A DNA stretch of 64,000 nucleotides, taken from the NCBI GenBank assembly GCA_951217055.1, contig OX578280.1, positions 16,469,394 to 16,533,393 of the forward strand, in the 5' to 3' direction. Under the pieces are notes generated by a model. That model saw nothing but the letters and a program-made list of their open reading frames with translations. It did not search any database and was not told where the DNA came from. Numbering within the stretch: position 1 is the first letter of the stretch; every line of letters begins with the position of its first letter. The translations under genes were made by a program, and so were the position numbers. Shown here in pieces: positions 11,830-23,335 of this stretch. The DNA is from Gerris lacustris (taxonomy: Eukaryota; Arthropoda; Insecta; Hemiptera; Gerridae).

Positions 11830-12209
11830 TTTTTTTTATTATTCTTATTCCGGGGGGGGCTTTTACACCCGAAGACTCAGGCCACTTAGGTGGGCCCATA
11901 GAACAAACCCGGGTTAGGGACCGAAATCTTCACACACTCATGTGAAGATATGGTCGTTAACCATGACTCCCCTCCTGGTTGTAATACAACCAGGAGTGTC
12001 ATCATCATGGTTTCCAGGCCAAAACCTGGTGGCGCCACTCTTTCGAGGAGCTTCCCATTTGTTTAAACAATGCTGGGTGGACATTAAGCGGGGGGCCTAG
12101 TCTGGGAATCGAAACCAGAGCTGCGGTCACCTTCTGACCCGGCTCAATGCTGCTTAACTTGCGTTATCGCACGGCAAGCGCTCTAGCCTTCGAGCCACCC
12201 AGGCTCCCT
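11830..12209 (-). mobile_element. tRNA-derived SINE, minus orientation
   Basis: On the minus strand the element begins GGGAGCCTGGGTGGCTCGAA, with an A-box-like GGCTCGAAGGCTAGAGCG and a B-box-like GGTTTCGATTCCC. It is flanked by near-identical repeats AGAGACCAAA (11820-11829) and AGAGACCGAAA (12210-12220), a probable target duplication. The body contains a short hairpin around CCTGGTTGTAATACAACCAGG. Confidence 0.75.
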
Positions 12210-12846
12210 AGAGACCGAAAATCAAGTAGATATCAATCAATCAACAAGCCACTTGATAGGAGACCACTTTGATTTTGTGTAATATTTTAAAAACTAACCT
12301 ATCAAGTGACATACTAATATCAACTTGATTTTTAGTCTACTAACTAATTTTATATTGAGGATTATGAAAATCACATTGTCCATCAAAATGGGCGTGACAT
12401 GACCGCTATCCACTGGTTTGTTTTTTTCAAATACTTATTGCCAAGCTGTCACGCAAACAAACTTAGCAAACCACATATTTGTAAAATGCACTACATAAAA
12501 GATTAACTAATACACAAAATTCTAGCTCGATGTTAGTCAAGACACTTTTTTTTCAAGCTAACTCCTGGACTATAAGGGAAGTCTCCCTACTATATATCCT
12601 TGACACCTAGATTCTAAACTTTCCACTAAGCCTCTTTATTTCTTAATGTGATCAATTGATTCACACAGATAGACAAACAAGATGTCTCATTAAAAATTAA
12701 AATTAAGCTGAGATCCAAAAGGTATAGCTAATGTTTGTGTAATTTTAAAACTTTAATATTAATACTGTATGCTATCAACTTACTTTCAAAATGTTAATTA
12801 AATGTAATGGATATTATTTATTAAACAATCCTTTTAAATGCATTAG

Positions 12847-13289
12847 TAATAGGTTTGTTCCAACCAAGCAGTGTACCCTCCGCAGGATCGTCACGGGCAT
12901 GCTCAATGGATAAAAGCCGTTCCAAGCTTACTTGTAAGTGTTTCGTACCGACCTCCAAACTATTCCAACCCGCGCAGGGATCATTTGCCAACCGTTTACT
13001 GAAAGGCCCAAACGATGAGAATACCAAGTACTGGTTTGTATGACATACGCAGATATGTCAATCGTCACACATGTCAACAGGAAGGTTCCCTAACTGTTAG
13101 GTTTCCTGTTTCCTTGAATGTTTTTAATACAGTCTGAATCATAGTCACAAACCAGTTCCAACCTGACATGATTTGAGAACTGTTCAATGATAGTGCATGC
13201 GTATAAAAACCTGTCCATAAAGATTCCCAAACGATCTACGGGATGATACAAAGGACGGTACAAATAGGTGGATTGGAACAAACCTAATA
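12847..13289. mobile_element. MITE family M3, short copy
   Basis: The left end AATAGGTTTGTTCCAACC and right end GGAACAAACCTAATA are inverted repeats. They match the termini of the larger element at 36139-37782. Both contain 'GCATGC' and 'TTCCAAC' words in subterminal regions. It lies less than 60 bp downstream of the candidate exon at 13347-13454. Confidence 0.7.
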
Positions 13290-13346
13290 ATGTTTTTAAT
13301 TTTTTATTAAAATTATATAGACTGTAATAGTGATAGAAAAGCATAC

Positions 13347-13454
13347 TCTGTCTAGGTCGTTATTGCTGTTTCGAATTTGGCTTGCTGGGCAAGTACTGAA
13401 GGTCGTAGCCCCTACAATACTAGAAGAACCAGAATCTGTTTTTGGCCAGTATAC
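13347..13454 (-). CDS. Candidate internal coding exon (exon B)
   Basis: The minus strand shows the acceptor CTTTACTTTGTTTAG, then 36 open codons starting VYWPKTDSGSSSIVG and ending SNNDLDR, then a donor GTATGC. Both ends are phase 0, fitting the phase-0 donor of 14628-14499 upstream and the phase-0 acceptor of 10901-10725 downstream. The exon is less AT-rich than its surroundings. The peptide is Ser/Thr/Asn-rich, with no domain I recognise. The donor is only moderate, so splicing needs transcript support. Confidence 0.5.
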
Positions 13455-13559
13455 CTAAACAAAGTAAAGATATAAATTATAGCTAACACGTGAGATACTT
13501 TATCATAACATGTTAAATACACAAAGAGTACCTAAATTATATGCAGAATTATTTTTCCC

Positions 13560-14470
13560 CCTAATTAAGGGGTCTTTAAAGAAGATGTGAATGAAGTGTG
13601 TTGTGTCCATAGGCTGATGAGACAAACCAACGGCACAGATTAAAATTTAATTAAATTTATAACCACATAAATATGGAGAGAGTAAACATTGAACAATGAG
13701 TGAGATAGTTACTCAATATTTTTAAAATACATTCATTTTAATCTATTTATCACATCACATGAAATATTCAGATAAGGAGTGAAGATGCCCAGCTTTGGGC
13801 GAAATATAGCTAAATTTAAAAAATATTATAATTAAAAAAACATTTTTTTTTAATTATTATAATCCCTATAGACCATAAACAAGAAGAACACATAAATATA
13901 TATATGTATTTAAATTATTTTATATTGTTGAGTGGAGGGGTGTAAAAGGAAATAAAAGGCTAACTTTTGCTATTATTTTAACTGGTTTTACTTATCTTCA
14001 TTATTATTAGTAAAACCTTTTCTGATAATAATTAATAACTTCAAAATAAATTACTTCTTTTGCTACATTATGCTCATTTCTTCGCTGTTTTTGCTATTTC
14101 CCATTCTAAAATTGATTTTGAAAAGTTAATTATTAATTTTTAACAATTAAAATTGGTGGTATCGTGGATTTTTTTTATTGTATGAGTATGATCAGGCAAT
14201 CAGGGTTCTAAAAAAGGTTGTTATCAACTTGATCCTGGCTACATTTAAATGCTTAAACCAGTTATAATATGAAGATTTGTTCCTATTTCAGTTATAATGT
14301 GTTTGACATACTTATGATCACTGTCATCTTTATAAGTAAATTGACAAATATCATGTTTTGACTAGTTTAACACAAAATTTTAAGTAATAATTCTGATTTT
14401 GGTAATCAATTACGAACTAAGATGAGTAAAAAATGTATTACAACTCAACAAAAGGAATAAATAATAAAGA
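13560..14470. other. AT-rich intron-like DNA, nothing recognised
   Basis: No RNA gene, TIR pair or splice-bounded frame is visible. It contains a fragment around 13784-13806 (GATGCCCAGCTTTGGGCGAAATATAGC split by substitutions) related to the repeat at 58480-58700. Confidence 0.4.
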
Positions 14471-14498
14471 TTTAAGTAAGATAAAAATAGAAACCTAC

Positions 14499-14628
14499 TT
14501 GGTTGTCATTTTCAGGTAAAACAGTAGACCCAGAATAATAAGATGGGGGAGGAATGTTGTCAGGATTTTCAGGTGCACTTAAAGTATCTGAATTTTGAGT
14601 TTCAGATATAATCACTTCTTCAGAATAC
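14499..14628 (-). CDS. Candidate internal coding exon (exon A)
   Basis: An acceptor (CTTATTTATGAATTTCAG) precedes one leftover base and 43 codons, YSEEVIISETQNSDTLS through NIPPPSYYSGS to PENDNQ. A donor GTAGGT in phase 0 follows. The only open frame needs two bases from the previous exon. Exon 4 of the 23-29 kb gene ends with exactly two bases (AG), which would restore an Arg codon just as exon 5 does. The peptide is acidic and Ser/Pro-rich with a PPPSYY motif, like activation-domain sequence, but the family is unknown. Confidence 0.5.
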
Positions 14629-14769
14629 CTGAAATTCATAAATAAGTTATTAAAAAGGGTTATATAGAATCTAGAACCTTCACAGATAAAAAAAAGACAG
14701 AAAGTGAGAAAATTTTTGGGCAAAAAGAGAGACGTTCATTTTATTTGACTAAGGGCACAAAAACTTGGT

Positions 14770-14985
14770 CAAACCAAGAGTTAAAAATATCTTGGCTCAT
14801 CTCAGCACTTGTTTAAAGGTAGTAATTGACAGGTAGTGCCTTCATATTCACATGCCGGGTGGGATGGGGATAGTGGGGAATCACACAGAGTTGAAGAAAG
14901 TGAAGGTGTGTTCAGCTAATTTCGCCTGACAGTTAAGCGAGAAAGAAGGGGGAATTAGGAGACAGATTATCAATGTTTTACTGTA
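14770..14985. repeat. Repeat fragment, inverted relative to 24730-24960
   Basis: Shared words on opposite strands include TAATTGACAGGTAG, GGTGGGATGGGGATAGTGGGG (imperfect) and CACACAGAGTT. It is an uncharacterised dispersed repeat; exact ends were not found. Confidence 0.4.
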
Positions 14986-16160
14986 TTATTACATCTTACA
15001 CAAACTAAATCACAGTAACATAGAAAACTAAATATGAAAATTCATGATACAGAAGCTATAAATTACAGTTTGATTTTATATTTTCCCTAAAGTTCTACAT
15101 TTCAATTACAAATAAAAATAAAAAAGCAAACAAAAAAATATGTACAATGGAGGCATTAGGGGGATTTAGGCTAAAATCTATTAATATCTAAGATCTGCAA
15201 ATGAATTTTTTATTCCTCCACAAACTTCTTTCTTTTCAATAAGTAATATCTTAGGAATTAGCTTTATCAAATCAAAATAAAATTATTTATAAATGCATAA
15301 AAAATGTTCCTCAAAGTGGAAGTAGAAATAATAAAATTTACATTCCTGTGATAAATTTGAGTTTGAATGTGTAAACACTAATATTTTAATATCAATTTCA
15401 ACACACCAGAGCCCCAATACTTTTAGCAGTTTTAAATTATAAAGGTAAAGCTAATTAATGAAGAGAAATACTCATAATAATTTACTACAACTAGTGATGT
15501 GGGCCGGGTATATACCCAGCGGGTAGGGTAAATAAAAATGGGTATTTACCCGAGGCCAGAGTAAATACCCCAAATGAGGGTATTTATGACAAATAATGAT
15601 TTAAATAGAGCTTAAGAGGTTCTGAGCATTTTCCATACTCTGATGGCTTTAATAAATGTCATTTAGATAGTATAGGATGTGTTAAGCTCACTTAATTCCT
15701 AAAAAATAGCCTACGAAAATACCCAGCATACAGGTATTTATTATTTCTAAGTATATTAGTATTAGTTATACAGATTCAATGCTTATTTTGAAGGTCTGTG
15801 CAATAAAAACACCACCATTTTGAAGGAAAAGCACACGATTGTTATTTTGAAAATCAGGTTCTTACATTATGCAGGCATGCTGGCCTAAATATAAATTCAT
15901 ATTTGTCTAAAATATGTAAATAATATGAATATGAACACACATTTTTTTTGTACTATTATAATTAATTGGCATATTTTTATCCCCTTGTTACTCAATTCAT
16001 ATAATGCATGTGAATAGGCTATTGCTATGCATATCTGACAATCTGAAATATCACATGTACAGAGTTAAGGCCTACACCTAACAGCCTTAGTCCTTCACTA
16101 CATGATTTAAACTCGTATGAAGGTTTCTATTTAGGTTTATTAATATTATAGTACAGGAAG

Positions 16161-17013
16161 CAGTGTAGCAATAGGCATTTGAAAAAAACTAACCGGTGGA
16201 GAGCGGCCAAGTCCTGTTCTTTTTGGTAGACAATGCGACTGAGTACTAACTTACTTATAAGACCAATAATCAAGTTGATGGTAGTTTGTCACTTAATAAG
16301 TGACCACATTGATTTGGAGTAATATTAGACTAACTTGCCTATTAAGTGACGAACTATCATCAACTTGATTTTTGGTCAACTACTAGTGGTAGTAGTAATT
16401 TAGTACTTCCTACAAAAACGGGTAGGACAAACCTCTTGTTTGAAGCTAGCAATTAGACAATCTTGTAGGCCCATTTATGCCCCGTGGTGGAGAGTTTCAG
16501 CTACTTCACACATCATACATTTGTGCATTGCAGCGCTGAAGCGAGTATGGTGTGGTCATTAGTAAGCTATTTAAGCGTGCGTCAAAAGTGGGGGAAGAGT
16601 GCCCCGTAGGGGGTGTCCTCTGCTCCGCCTGCGATTCATAGATGTAATTCAGAGTATCATGGCACGGGATCGACCCACGACCTCGAGTCGCCTCAACTTT
16701 TTGATAGCTGGGCGAGCGGCTAGAGCCCCTCGTCCACCCTGACTCCCCCAGTGGTCAACTTAGCTAACTTTGGTGAACTAACTAATCTGGTACTCCAGGA
16801 TCATGAAAATCACATTGTCCACCATAATGGGCAGGATATGGCCAACGTTTTTTTGTTTTGTTTTTTTAAATGCTTATTGCCAAGCTATGTTCCGCTGACT
16901 AACTTAGCCAACCACATATTCTTAAAAGGCACCAGAAGATTTACTTATTAACAAAATTCTAGCTTGATGTCAGTCAGACACTTTTTTGCACTAATTCCTG
17001 GATTTATCCTTAT
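16161..17013. mobile_element. Foldback family F1, copy inside the hAT element
   Basis: The F1 arm words GCAATAGGCATTTGAAAA, GGTGGAGAGCGGCCA and ATCAAGTTGATGGTAGTTTG appear, followed by their complements and the right terminus (ATTCCTGGATTTA, diverged). The left end is shortened relative to 23898-24451. A SINE separates the right arm. Confidence 0.7.
16391..16749 (-). mobile_element. tRNA-derived SINE family S2, copy 1
   Basis: Minus-strand reading starts GGGGGAGTCAGGGTGGACGA with a box-A-like GGGCTCTAGCCGCTCGCC and a box-B-like GGTCGATCCCGTGCC. AGTGGT borders it on both sides (16385-16390 and 16750-16755), a possible short target duplication. A longer copy is at 48755-49227. Confidence 0.7.
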
Positions 17014-17239
17014 TAACTTATTATCCATTCAATAATATTATTGAGACATAATATCACTTAAAAACTACTTGAACTTTCATAATATATTTATTTACAATAA
17101 ATAAGTTTGAAATTAAACTCGTAGCAGTCGTAACTTTAAACATTATCATAAATACCTGAGTATTTACCCGCAGTTTTAAATACCCGGGTATTGTACATCA
17201 CTAACTACAACTACAACACTTCCCCATCCTCTTAATCTC

Positions 17240-17690
17240 GGCAACCACTGAACTAACCACTTCACAACTTCTGAAAAATTTAATCAAATGGATTTAAATG
17301 CGCATATTAAAAAATCTAGCAGTGGGAACTAAGCTAAAATCCTTTACCTTAAAAAACTATGAAAAATGGAATTTTGTAAATAAATACAAAAAATAGATTT
17401 CCTTGCAAAACAGGATTTAGTTATAGACCTATACAACAGTGAACATGTGACAATATTCTATCTGTGTGTCAGTAACGATAACGCATATGATAATAACTTG
17501 AGAAAAAGTTGGCAGATTTTGTTAAAATTTAGTGTAATGCTTAGACTAAATACTTGAAATTGAAATTTTAGAACAGGAAAATTCTATATATTTACCTACT
17601 CATTGATTATTCTATATTTATCTATTCATTGAGAACATTTTTGCAAACAGAACCTTGAAACAGCTATGAAGTAAAAAAAATCGGGTACGG
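17240..17690. other. AT-rich spacer
   Basis: A minus-strand acceptor-like tract near 17262 opens a frame that runs through the hAT insertion site. Without a convincing donor I do not call an exon. Confidence 0.3.
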
Positions 17691-18482
17691 GGTACCTTGG
17701 AACTTTTCCTCACTTTGGAGGCCACTAAAGTGGCCTCTCCTGCTGGAGGAAGCAGCATTGGGCATGGTCAGTACTTGGATGGGTGACCGTTTTGAACTAA
17801 TTTATTTTTTTATTATAATTTTTCAAAAAAAATTTATAAATTATTTTTATTTATTTTATTTCATTTATTTAATTATTTGAATGTATTATTGTATTTCGAC
17901 AGATATAAACTCTGACGTATAACAAAAGTATCTCACTCATTAATAATTATGATCACTTATAACTTTTAAACTAATTATTGGAATTTCATCAATTTTTTTA
18001 TATTTGTTCTTTATTTTTTACCGGTTCCTACATATGCTATATGTCAAAAACATATTTATACTTTCAGTATTATTAACCGCCAAAGTTTTAAAAATCGATA
18101 ACTTCAAAATGGCGGCCAATATCAAAATTAAATTTTGTTGATATGTTTGTCATACAGAGGTACATTTATGCCAAATTTCAACTCCATCGGACACCTTTTA
18201 GATTTTTTAAAATTTTTGCTGACTCAGTAAACTGGGTTCAAGATGGCGGAAAATGTTGTTTTTCCGGGCGGCACAACTAGAAGTAAGGACTGATTATTCT
18301 GCCAAGTTTCAACTCTTTAGGTTAAATAACCTGAGTGCTACGATGATAACATACATACAGACGTAATGCTGAAAACCATCAGGAGGTCTTAAACACCCAA
18401 AACGGATAATTCAATTGAAATCTCGAAAAAAAATGTTTGGGTGAAAACATTACTTTTCCTACCATAGGTGAGGAAAAGTAAA
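17691..18482 (+). mobile_element. TIR element carrying a 5S-rRNA-derived segment
   Basis: The segment 17738-17796 contains GTCAGTACTTGGATGGGTGA preceded by GCAGCATTGGGCATG. This is the internal promoter and 3' half signature of 5S rRNA, as in SINE3-type elements. The region is bounded by inverted GGAACTTTTCCTCACTT and AGGTGAGGAAAAGT. The body has a typical insect-repeat phrase 'TGCCAAATTTCAACTC' twice. Whether the 5S part and the TIRs belong to one element or to a nested pair is not settled. Confidence 0.6.
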
Positions 18483-18489
18483 AAAGTTT

Positions 18490-19290
18490 GTCTCAATAGA
18501 TAAATGTATAATCTTTTCCTGTCCTCAAATTCTAATTCAAAATGTCTAAGCTCATGTTGCTTAGACGTAACAGGCAGGGATTTATTTTATTATTTTGCTT
18601 TTTGCCAAATAAAAAAATAAAAATTGTGTTACAGAATTAAAAGTCAAAGTTATGTTCCCAAAAAAAATATTGATTAGATAAAGATGTCTTTACGTAATAT
18701 TATTTGATCTATTTATTTGTTAACCTTAAATGTGATCATTTATGAGTTGATAATTAATAAATATTTTGTGGGTTTGGAAAAAAATATGTAAAATCAATTA
18801 ACGTTAATATTTTCACCTACAAATTACACTTAATATTATTGGAAAAGGGATAACTATAAATAAATAAATCAAATAACAGAAAAAAAAATATATATTTTAT
18901 AATACTGGTCGCTTAGATACAATATATGGAATAATTGAGAACATAACTTCACTAATCATTATAATAATAGTTATTATAATAAAATGTATTATAAAGTAAA
19001 TGGTATATTATTAAATTGTATATCTTGGTTTAGATGAACTCAAAATTTTGAGAAAAAATAATTTATCTTTGGAAAATGAAAATACTTAAAACTAAAGAGA
19101 TAAACTAATACAAACATCTCCTAATTAATATGAATACAAAATACTAAAAAAAATATGATTAATAAAAAGTTTTTATAATTTATATACTTTTTTTTAGTAA
19201 CTACTTCCCTAAATAAAAACCTCCGTATTTTAAAAAGTGCAATAAAATAGGTCGAGTTTACAGTCAAAAGTACACCAATTATAGTTATAT
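18490..19290. other. AT-rich DNA, no feature seen
   Basis: Long A/T-rich stretch with no convincing frame, RNA gene or repeat terminus. Confidence 0.4.
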
Positions 19291-20120
19291 GTAACTAGGC
19301 AGCAAAATGGAATTTTTCTGACGAATGATCAAGTTAGCCTCCGAGCCAGAGGCCAGGTCAGGCTAAAGAAATTAACTGCCGAGGCGAAGCCAAGGCAGGC
19401 AATATATCAATGAGGCAGAAATTTTTCCTTTGCTCTTTGTTGCATACAATATTTTTCCTACTGGCGGCAGAAAAAATTTTCCTAAAATTAATATTTATTT
19501 CATAATACTTACTTATCAAATACTATTATTGAACTATTTAAATTAAAAAAACAAGCAACAATATCAAATGTTACAATAATAAAAAATTAATTGACAGAAA
19601 TACAGTAAAAACAAAACAAAATGATGATAATATACGAGCTGAAGTGTTACCACTAATTTAATTATTTATGATTATTTTAAGACCTACTATTTTCTGTAAT
19701 ATTTTTATTTTTCTTTTATCTTTTTACTCCATTCTATTTTATAAATGTAATCTATTATAAGAATTTATAAACCTTTTTTTATAAATTCGTAATATTTTTA
19801 AGGAAAATTGTTCAAATAATTTAGGTTAAAGATTGAATAAAATAAAAGGTTGTTTGTTTATTTATTTGTAGCGGGGAATGAGGGCGTGGCTTAGCCTGGA
19901 AAAATCCTCAGCAAAGTACGATTTTGCCACCTAGGCAGCAAAATCGTATTTTGCTGTGTATGGTAAAGTTTTCTTGAAACCTCAGAGAAATTACATTTTC
20001 ATGCCTAAAAACAGTTCAATAATGTGTAATTTTGCTGCCACTAGTAGGAATAAATATTTTATTGGTGGTCACTATAAAACATAACAATTCTACAGAATTC
20101 ATAGATTTATCAACTTCCTA

Positions 20121-20245
20121 CAGTCCGTGCCAAATGAGTCTTAGTGTGTTAACAGCATAGGAAAAAAAATAAAATGGAGTTATGAGCCAATGAGAGCTCA
20201 GGATTTTAAAATCCCTATTAACTAAGACTTATTTGGCACAGACTG
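20121..20245. mobile_element. Short MITE, TA target duplication
   Basis: This 125-bp element has near-perfect 25-bp inverted ends (CAGTCCGTGCCAAATGAGTC on the left, complement on the right) and flanking TA. Its centre contains GAGCCAATGAGAGCTCAGGA, also present in family M1, so these MITEs are related internally. Confidence 0.8.
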
Positions 20246-20386
20246 TAATTATATTTCATACAGTGAATCCTATCTTAATAGACCAATGTTTAACTGCCCT
20301 AGAGTTCATGTTCTATTTAAACATCAAACATTCTTCTTAATAGTGGATACTCTCAACAAATAGAAATGGACATGTTAATTTAAATA

Positions 20387-20704
20387 CAGTAATACCCCGA
20401 CTTATGTTATCCTGAATTCGAAGTTACATAACACCCTACACTGCTGCTGAAAGTGATAAGGGGGTTGATTCTGTAACTTTGAAATCTCCTGTGTCATTAT
20501 CATGTAATAACATCAAAATTAGATAAGAAGATGCGCACGCAGCCTATCAACGTGAATCTACAACTTAATTTGTAGTGAAATAACAAAGAAGTTGATATTT
20601 GGCGAGTGTCTAAGTGTATCGAAGTGCATTCCCCGACTAACTTTTTTTTGACTTAAGGTATTACTTCGTGGTCCCACCTATTATGTAAGTCCGGGATATT
20701 ACTG
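20387..20704. mobile_element. Pogo-like MITE, second subfamily
   Basis: The ends CAGTAATACCCCGACTTATG and TAAGTCCGGGATATTACTG are inverted and flanked by TA. There is no coding content. Confidence 0.8.
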
Positions 20705-20733
20705 TACACCTTTTATAAAGGAACTCCTTAAAG

Positions 20734-21560
20734 TGGCCATACACGAAGAGGAAATCCTCAAGGAAAAACCCTTCAGGATTTTCTCTACCAAACCCTTTCC
20801 TTTCTTGACAGAAACTTCAAAACTCCTCAAAGCCGACTGTCATGGCCTCAAAGAGGAAAATCAATTTTATCTAGGATTGATGCAAAATATAAACATTATA
20901 TCTCTGTTTAGAAAGTGATTATTTTCGTAGCAGTATTCATTGTGCATGCCCGTTCATTATGAGGTGAAGAAATCCTCTTTTTTTTTCGATCAAGTGCGGA
21001 AAAAAGAGGAATTCTTCACCTTAACGCACGATTAGCTAGTTTGTTTACATTCTAATTTGCTGTTTGTTTAATTAAAGTAACTGTTCATATCAAGTTTTTA
21101 GAGAAATAATGATTGATTTAAGTGATAATAAAAAAATGAGGAGAATTATACGCCTTCCGAAATATTTAATTTGGCACAAAATACAACTAATGAATTAATA
21201 TAATTTTAATCAAAAGAGAAATACGTACTTACATACAGAAAGTTTATATATTTTTTTTTCTGTATTTATTATTAAAATCCACAATCGTAGATAAAGTACG
21301 GTACGCAACTCGTACGAAAACTGCATTTTGCTTTGCTCGTGTGGTTTTACTACCCTCGCTGTCACTCGGTTGCAAACTCCACACTCGCATTCAAAATGCT
21401 ACTTTCTGCACTAGATGTGTAATGTACTATTTTGTTAAGGATTTCAGGGACTGCAGTCCACAGGTGGCCTCAAGGCCGCCTCTAAACCTGTACAGGAATT
21501 CCTACTGGTCTGGACTCTTCAGTCCAAACCTCAAGGATTTCCTCTTCGTGTATGGCCCAC
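20734..21560. mobile_element. MITE family M4, copy with inserted or internal unit
   Basis: The ends GTGGCCATACACGAAGAGG and CCTCTTCGTGTATGGCCCAC are inverted. The interior (about 20880-21450) is homologous to 53738-54335, including the 'AAATATAAACATTATATCTC' start, a mid hairpin and a 'TCGTGTGGTTTTACTACCCT' block. The 61- and 87-codon frames at its ends are TIR-derived. Confidence 0.7.
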
Positions 21561-22030
21561 CTTTACAAAGAACATCAGGCATAGTTTTTATTATAGTTTT
21601 ATGAAAAAATTTTATTTTAAATTATTCTTTAGTATTTTTCATTTTAAGCTCTGAAATTAATTAGTCTTTCAATTTACCAAAAAAATCATTTCAGTATATA
21701 ATTCCTAAAAATTACTGTCTTCATGTAAATACCAAAAATACTTTTTAATTAATTATTGTTTGTAGGGTGTTCAAAAAAATAGTTTAATTTATGTTTATAC
21801 TTTTAGGTTTATAACATGGGTAAATCTGAAAATGATTGATCTAAAGTGATCCAACATAACTAAATTATAATAATAAAGAATGATTAACTATTGAAATATT
21901 AGTTCAAAATTATCCTACTGCCTTTTTGTCAAATGGAAATAAATTAAAATTTTTCTTATCATGTAAAGAATTAAGAATTAACTTATACATAATTGACAGC
22001 CATTTAAATATAATATATCAAACAATCATA

Positions 22031-22914
22031 CAGGGTGGCACAAAAGTATGGAAACCCCTGAATAACTCGTAAGAAATGCATTTTTTGAAAAAAGTTTCAG
22101 GATTTTCCTTAGCTATTTAATGGTGACCTTAGATTTGACCTTAACCTTGCCCTTCAAGGTCATTTAAAGGTCAACTTTGTTATTTTAAATGGAACCCCCA
22201 TTTTTTATTTTGGATTTGAAAAGAGCAGGAAATTTTTCGTAAAATATGACCTTCACTATGTCCTTGAGCATGACCTTTAAGGTCATTCCAAGGTCGAAAT
22301 TGTATTTCCAATGAGAACCTTCAATTTGTATTGCGGATTACGAAATAGCCAAATTTTCCCCTTCAACTGCGGCCTTGACCATGACCTTCAAGGTCATTTC
22401 TACCCTCCCCCCCCCTTTTTTTATTAATTTATTCGTTTAAGTACTTTTATTAATTTTTTTCTTGTCTTTAAAGGTCATGGTCAAGGACAAGGTTAACCTT
22501 CAAGAAAAATAATGAATAAAAGTACTTAAACAAATAAATTAATAAAAAAAGGGGGGGGGGAAGGTGGAAATGACCTTGAAGGTTATGGTCAAGGACGTGG
22601 TGTAGGTAGGGGTCAAGGCCGTTGTTGAAGGGGAAAATTTAGTTATTTCGCAATCTGCAATACAAATTGAAGGTTCTCATTGGAAATACAATTTCGACCT
22701 TGAAATGACCTTAAAGGTCATGCTCAAGGACATGGTGAAGGTCATATTTAACGTTGACCTTCAAATGACCTTGAAGGGCAAGGTTAAGGTCAAATCCAAG
22801 GTTAGCATTGAATAGCTAAGGAAAAATCCAGAAACTTTTGTACGTAACTTTTTTTTAAAAAAAATGCATTTCTGACAAGTTATTCAGGGGTTTCCATAAT
22901 TTTGTGCCAACCTG
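22031..22914. mobile_element. 884-bp foldback rich in AGGTCA half-sites
   Basis: The ends CAGGGTGGCACAAAAGTATG and the complement-like ATAATTTTGTGCCAACCTG lie between TA dinucleotides. The two arms pair over most of their length, with the centre near 22470. By eye about 17 copies of AGGTCA or TGACCT occur between 22130 and 22800, several extended to TCAAGGTCA. No open frame is present. Confidence 0.8.
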
Positions 22915-23335
22915 TATATTACACTAAAAGGCAATCATAATAACTAAAGAGTTTAACACTAAATTAAAATAAATAAAAAGTTTAATGAAGTTAAAATTTC
23001 TCAAAAATATTAAAAAAGAATTATTTTTATATATTTTTTTTTAACACTACTTTAATCACCACTTACATGCAAAAAATGGAGTTCTACTGAATAAGTAATT
23101 TTATATACATTTTAATTGAGTTAAGTATACCTATCTCATTATTAACTCAGGTAAAATAAAGTCCTGATAAGTCATGAAAAAAAAAAAAAAAAATCAATAG
23201 CTTAAAAAACAAATAATATTGGCTCTCAAAGAATAAGCCAAAAAAAAAAAGAGTAAACACATCTATGATAAATTGTAGGCAGAGTACTCAAGATACAATG
23301 TTAAAGTTAATTGTATTTTCGTAAAGAGATAAATA

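Larger units (their letters stand above)
11005..12572. mobile_element. Foldback family F1, composite copy
   Basis: The left terminus is TAGACCAATAGATAGC; the right terminus reads, inverted, TAGTCCAGGAGTTAGC. The arms contain the family words GTGTCTGACTAACATCAA, GGTGCCTTTTAAGAATA and TGATTTTCATGAT. The copy is enlarged by a second foldback (11195-11774) and by a tRNA-derived SINE (11830-12209). Other copies are at 16161-17013, 23898-24451 and 27048-27883. Confidence 0.75.
15492..17203. mobile_element. hAT-like element with perfect 8-bp target duplication
   Basis: Termini TAGTGATGT... and ...ACATCACTA are inverted, with subterminal GGGTA/TACCC clusters. The 8-bp direct repeat ACTACAAC flanks it exactly (15484-15491 and 17204-17211), the hallmark of hAT insertion. 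It contains no transposase frame. It has been invaded by a foldback (16161-17013) that itself holds a SINE (16391-16749). Confidence 0.85.

Noticed and set aside
17205..17265. Minus-strand exon interrupted by the hAT insertion
   Set aside because: Removing the hAT element leaves an open frame (VVKWLVQWLPRLRGWG), but no convincing donor follows, so this may be chance or a repeat.
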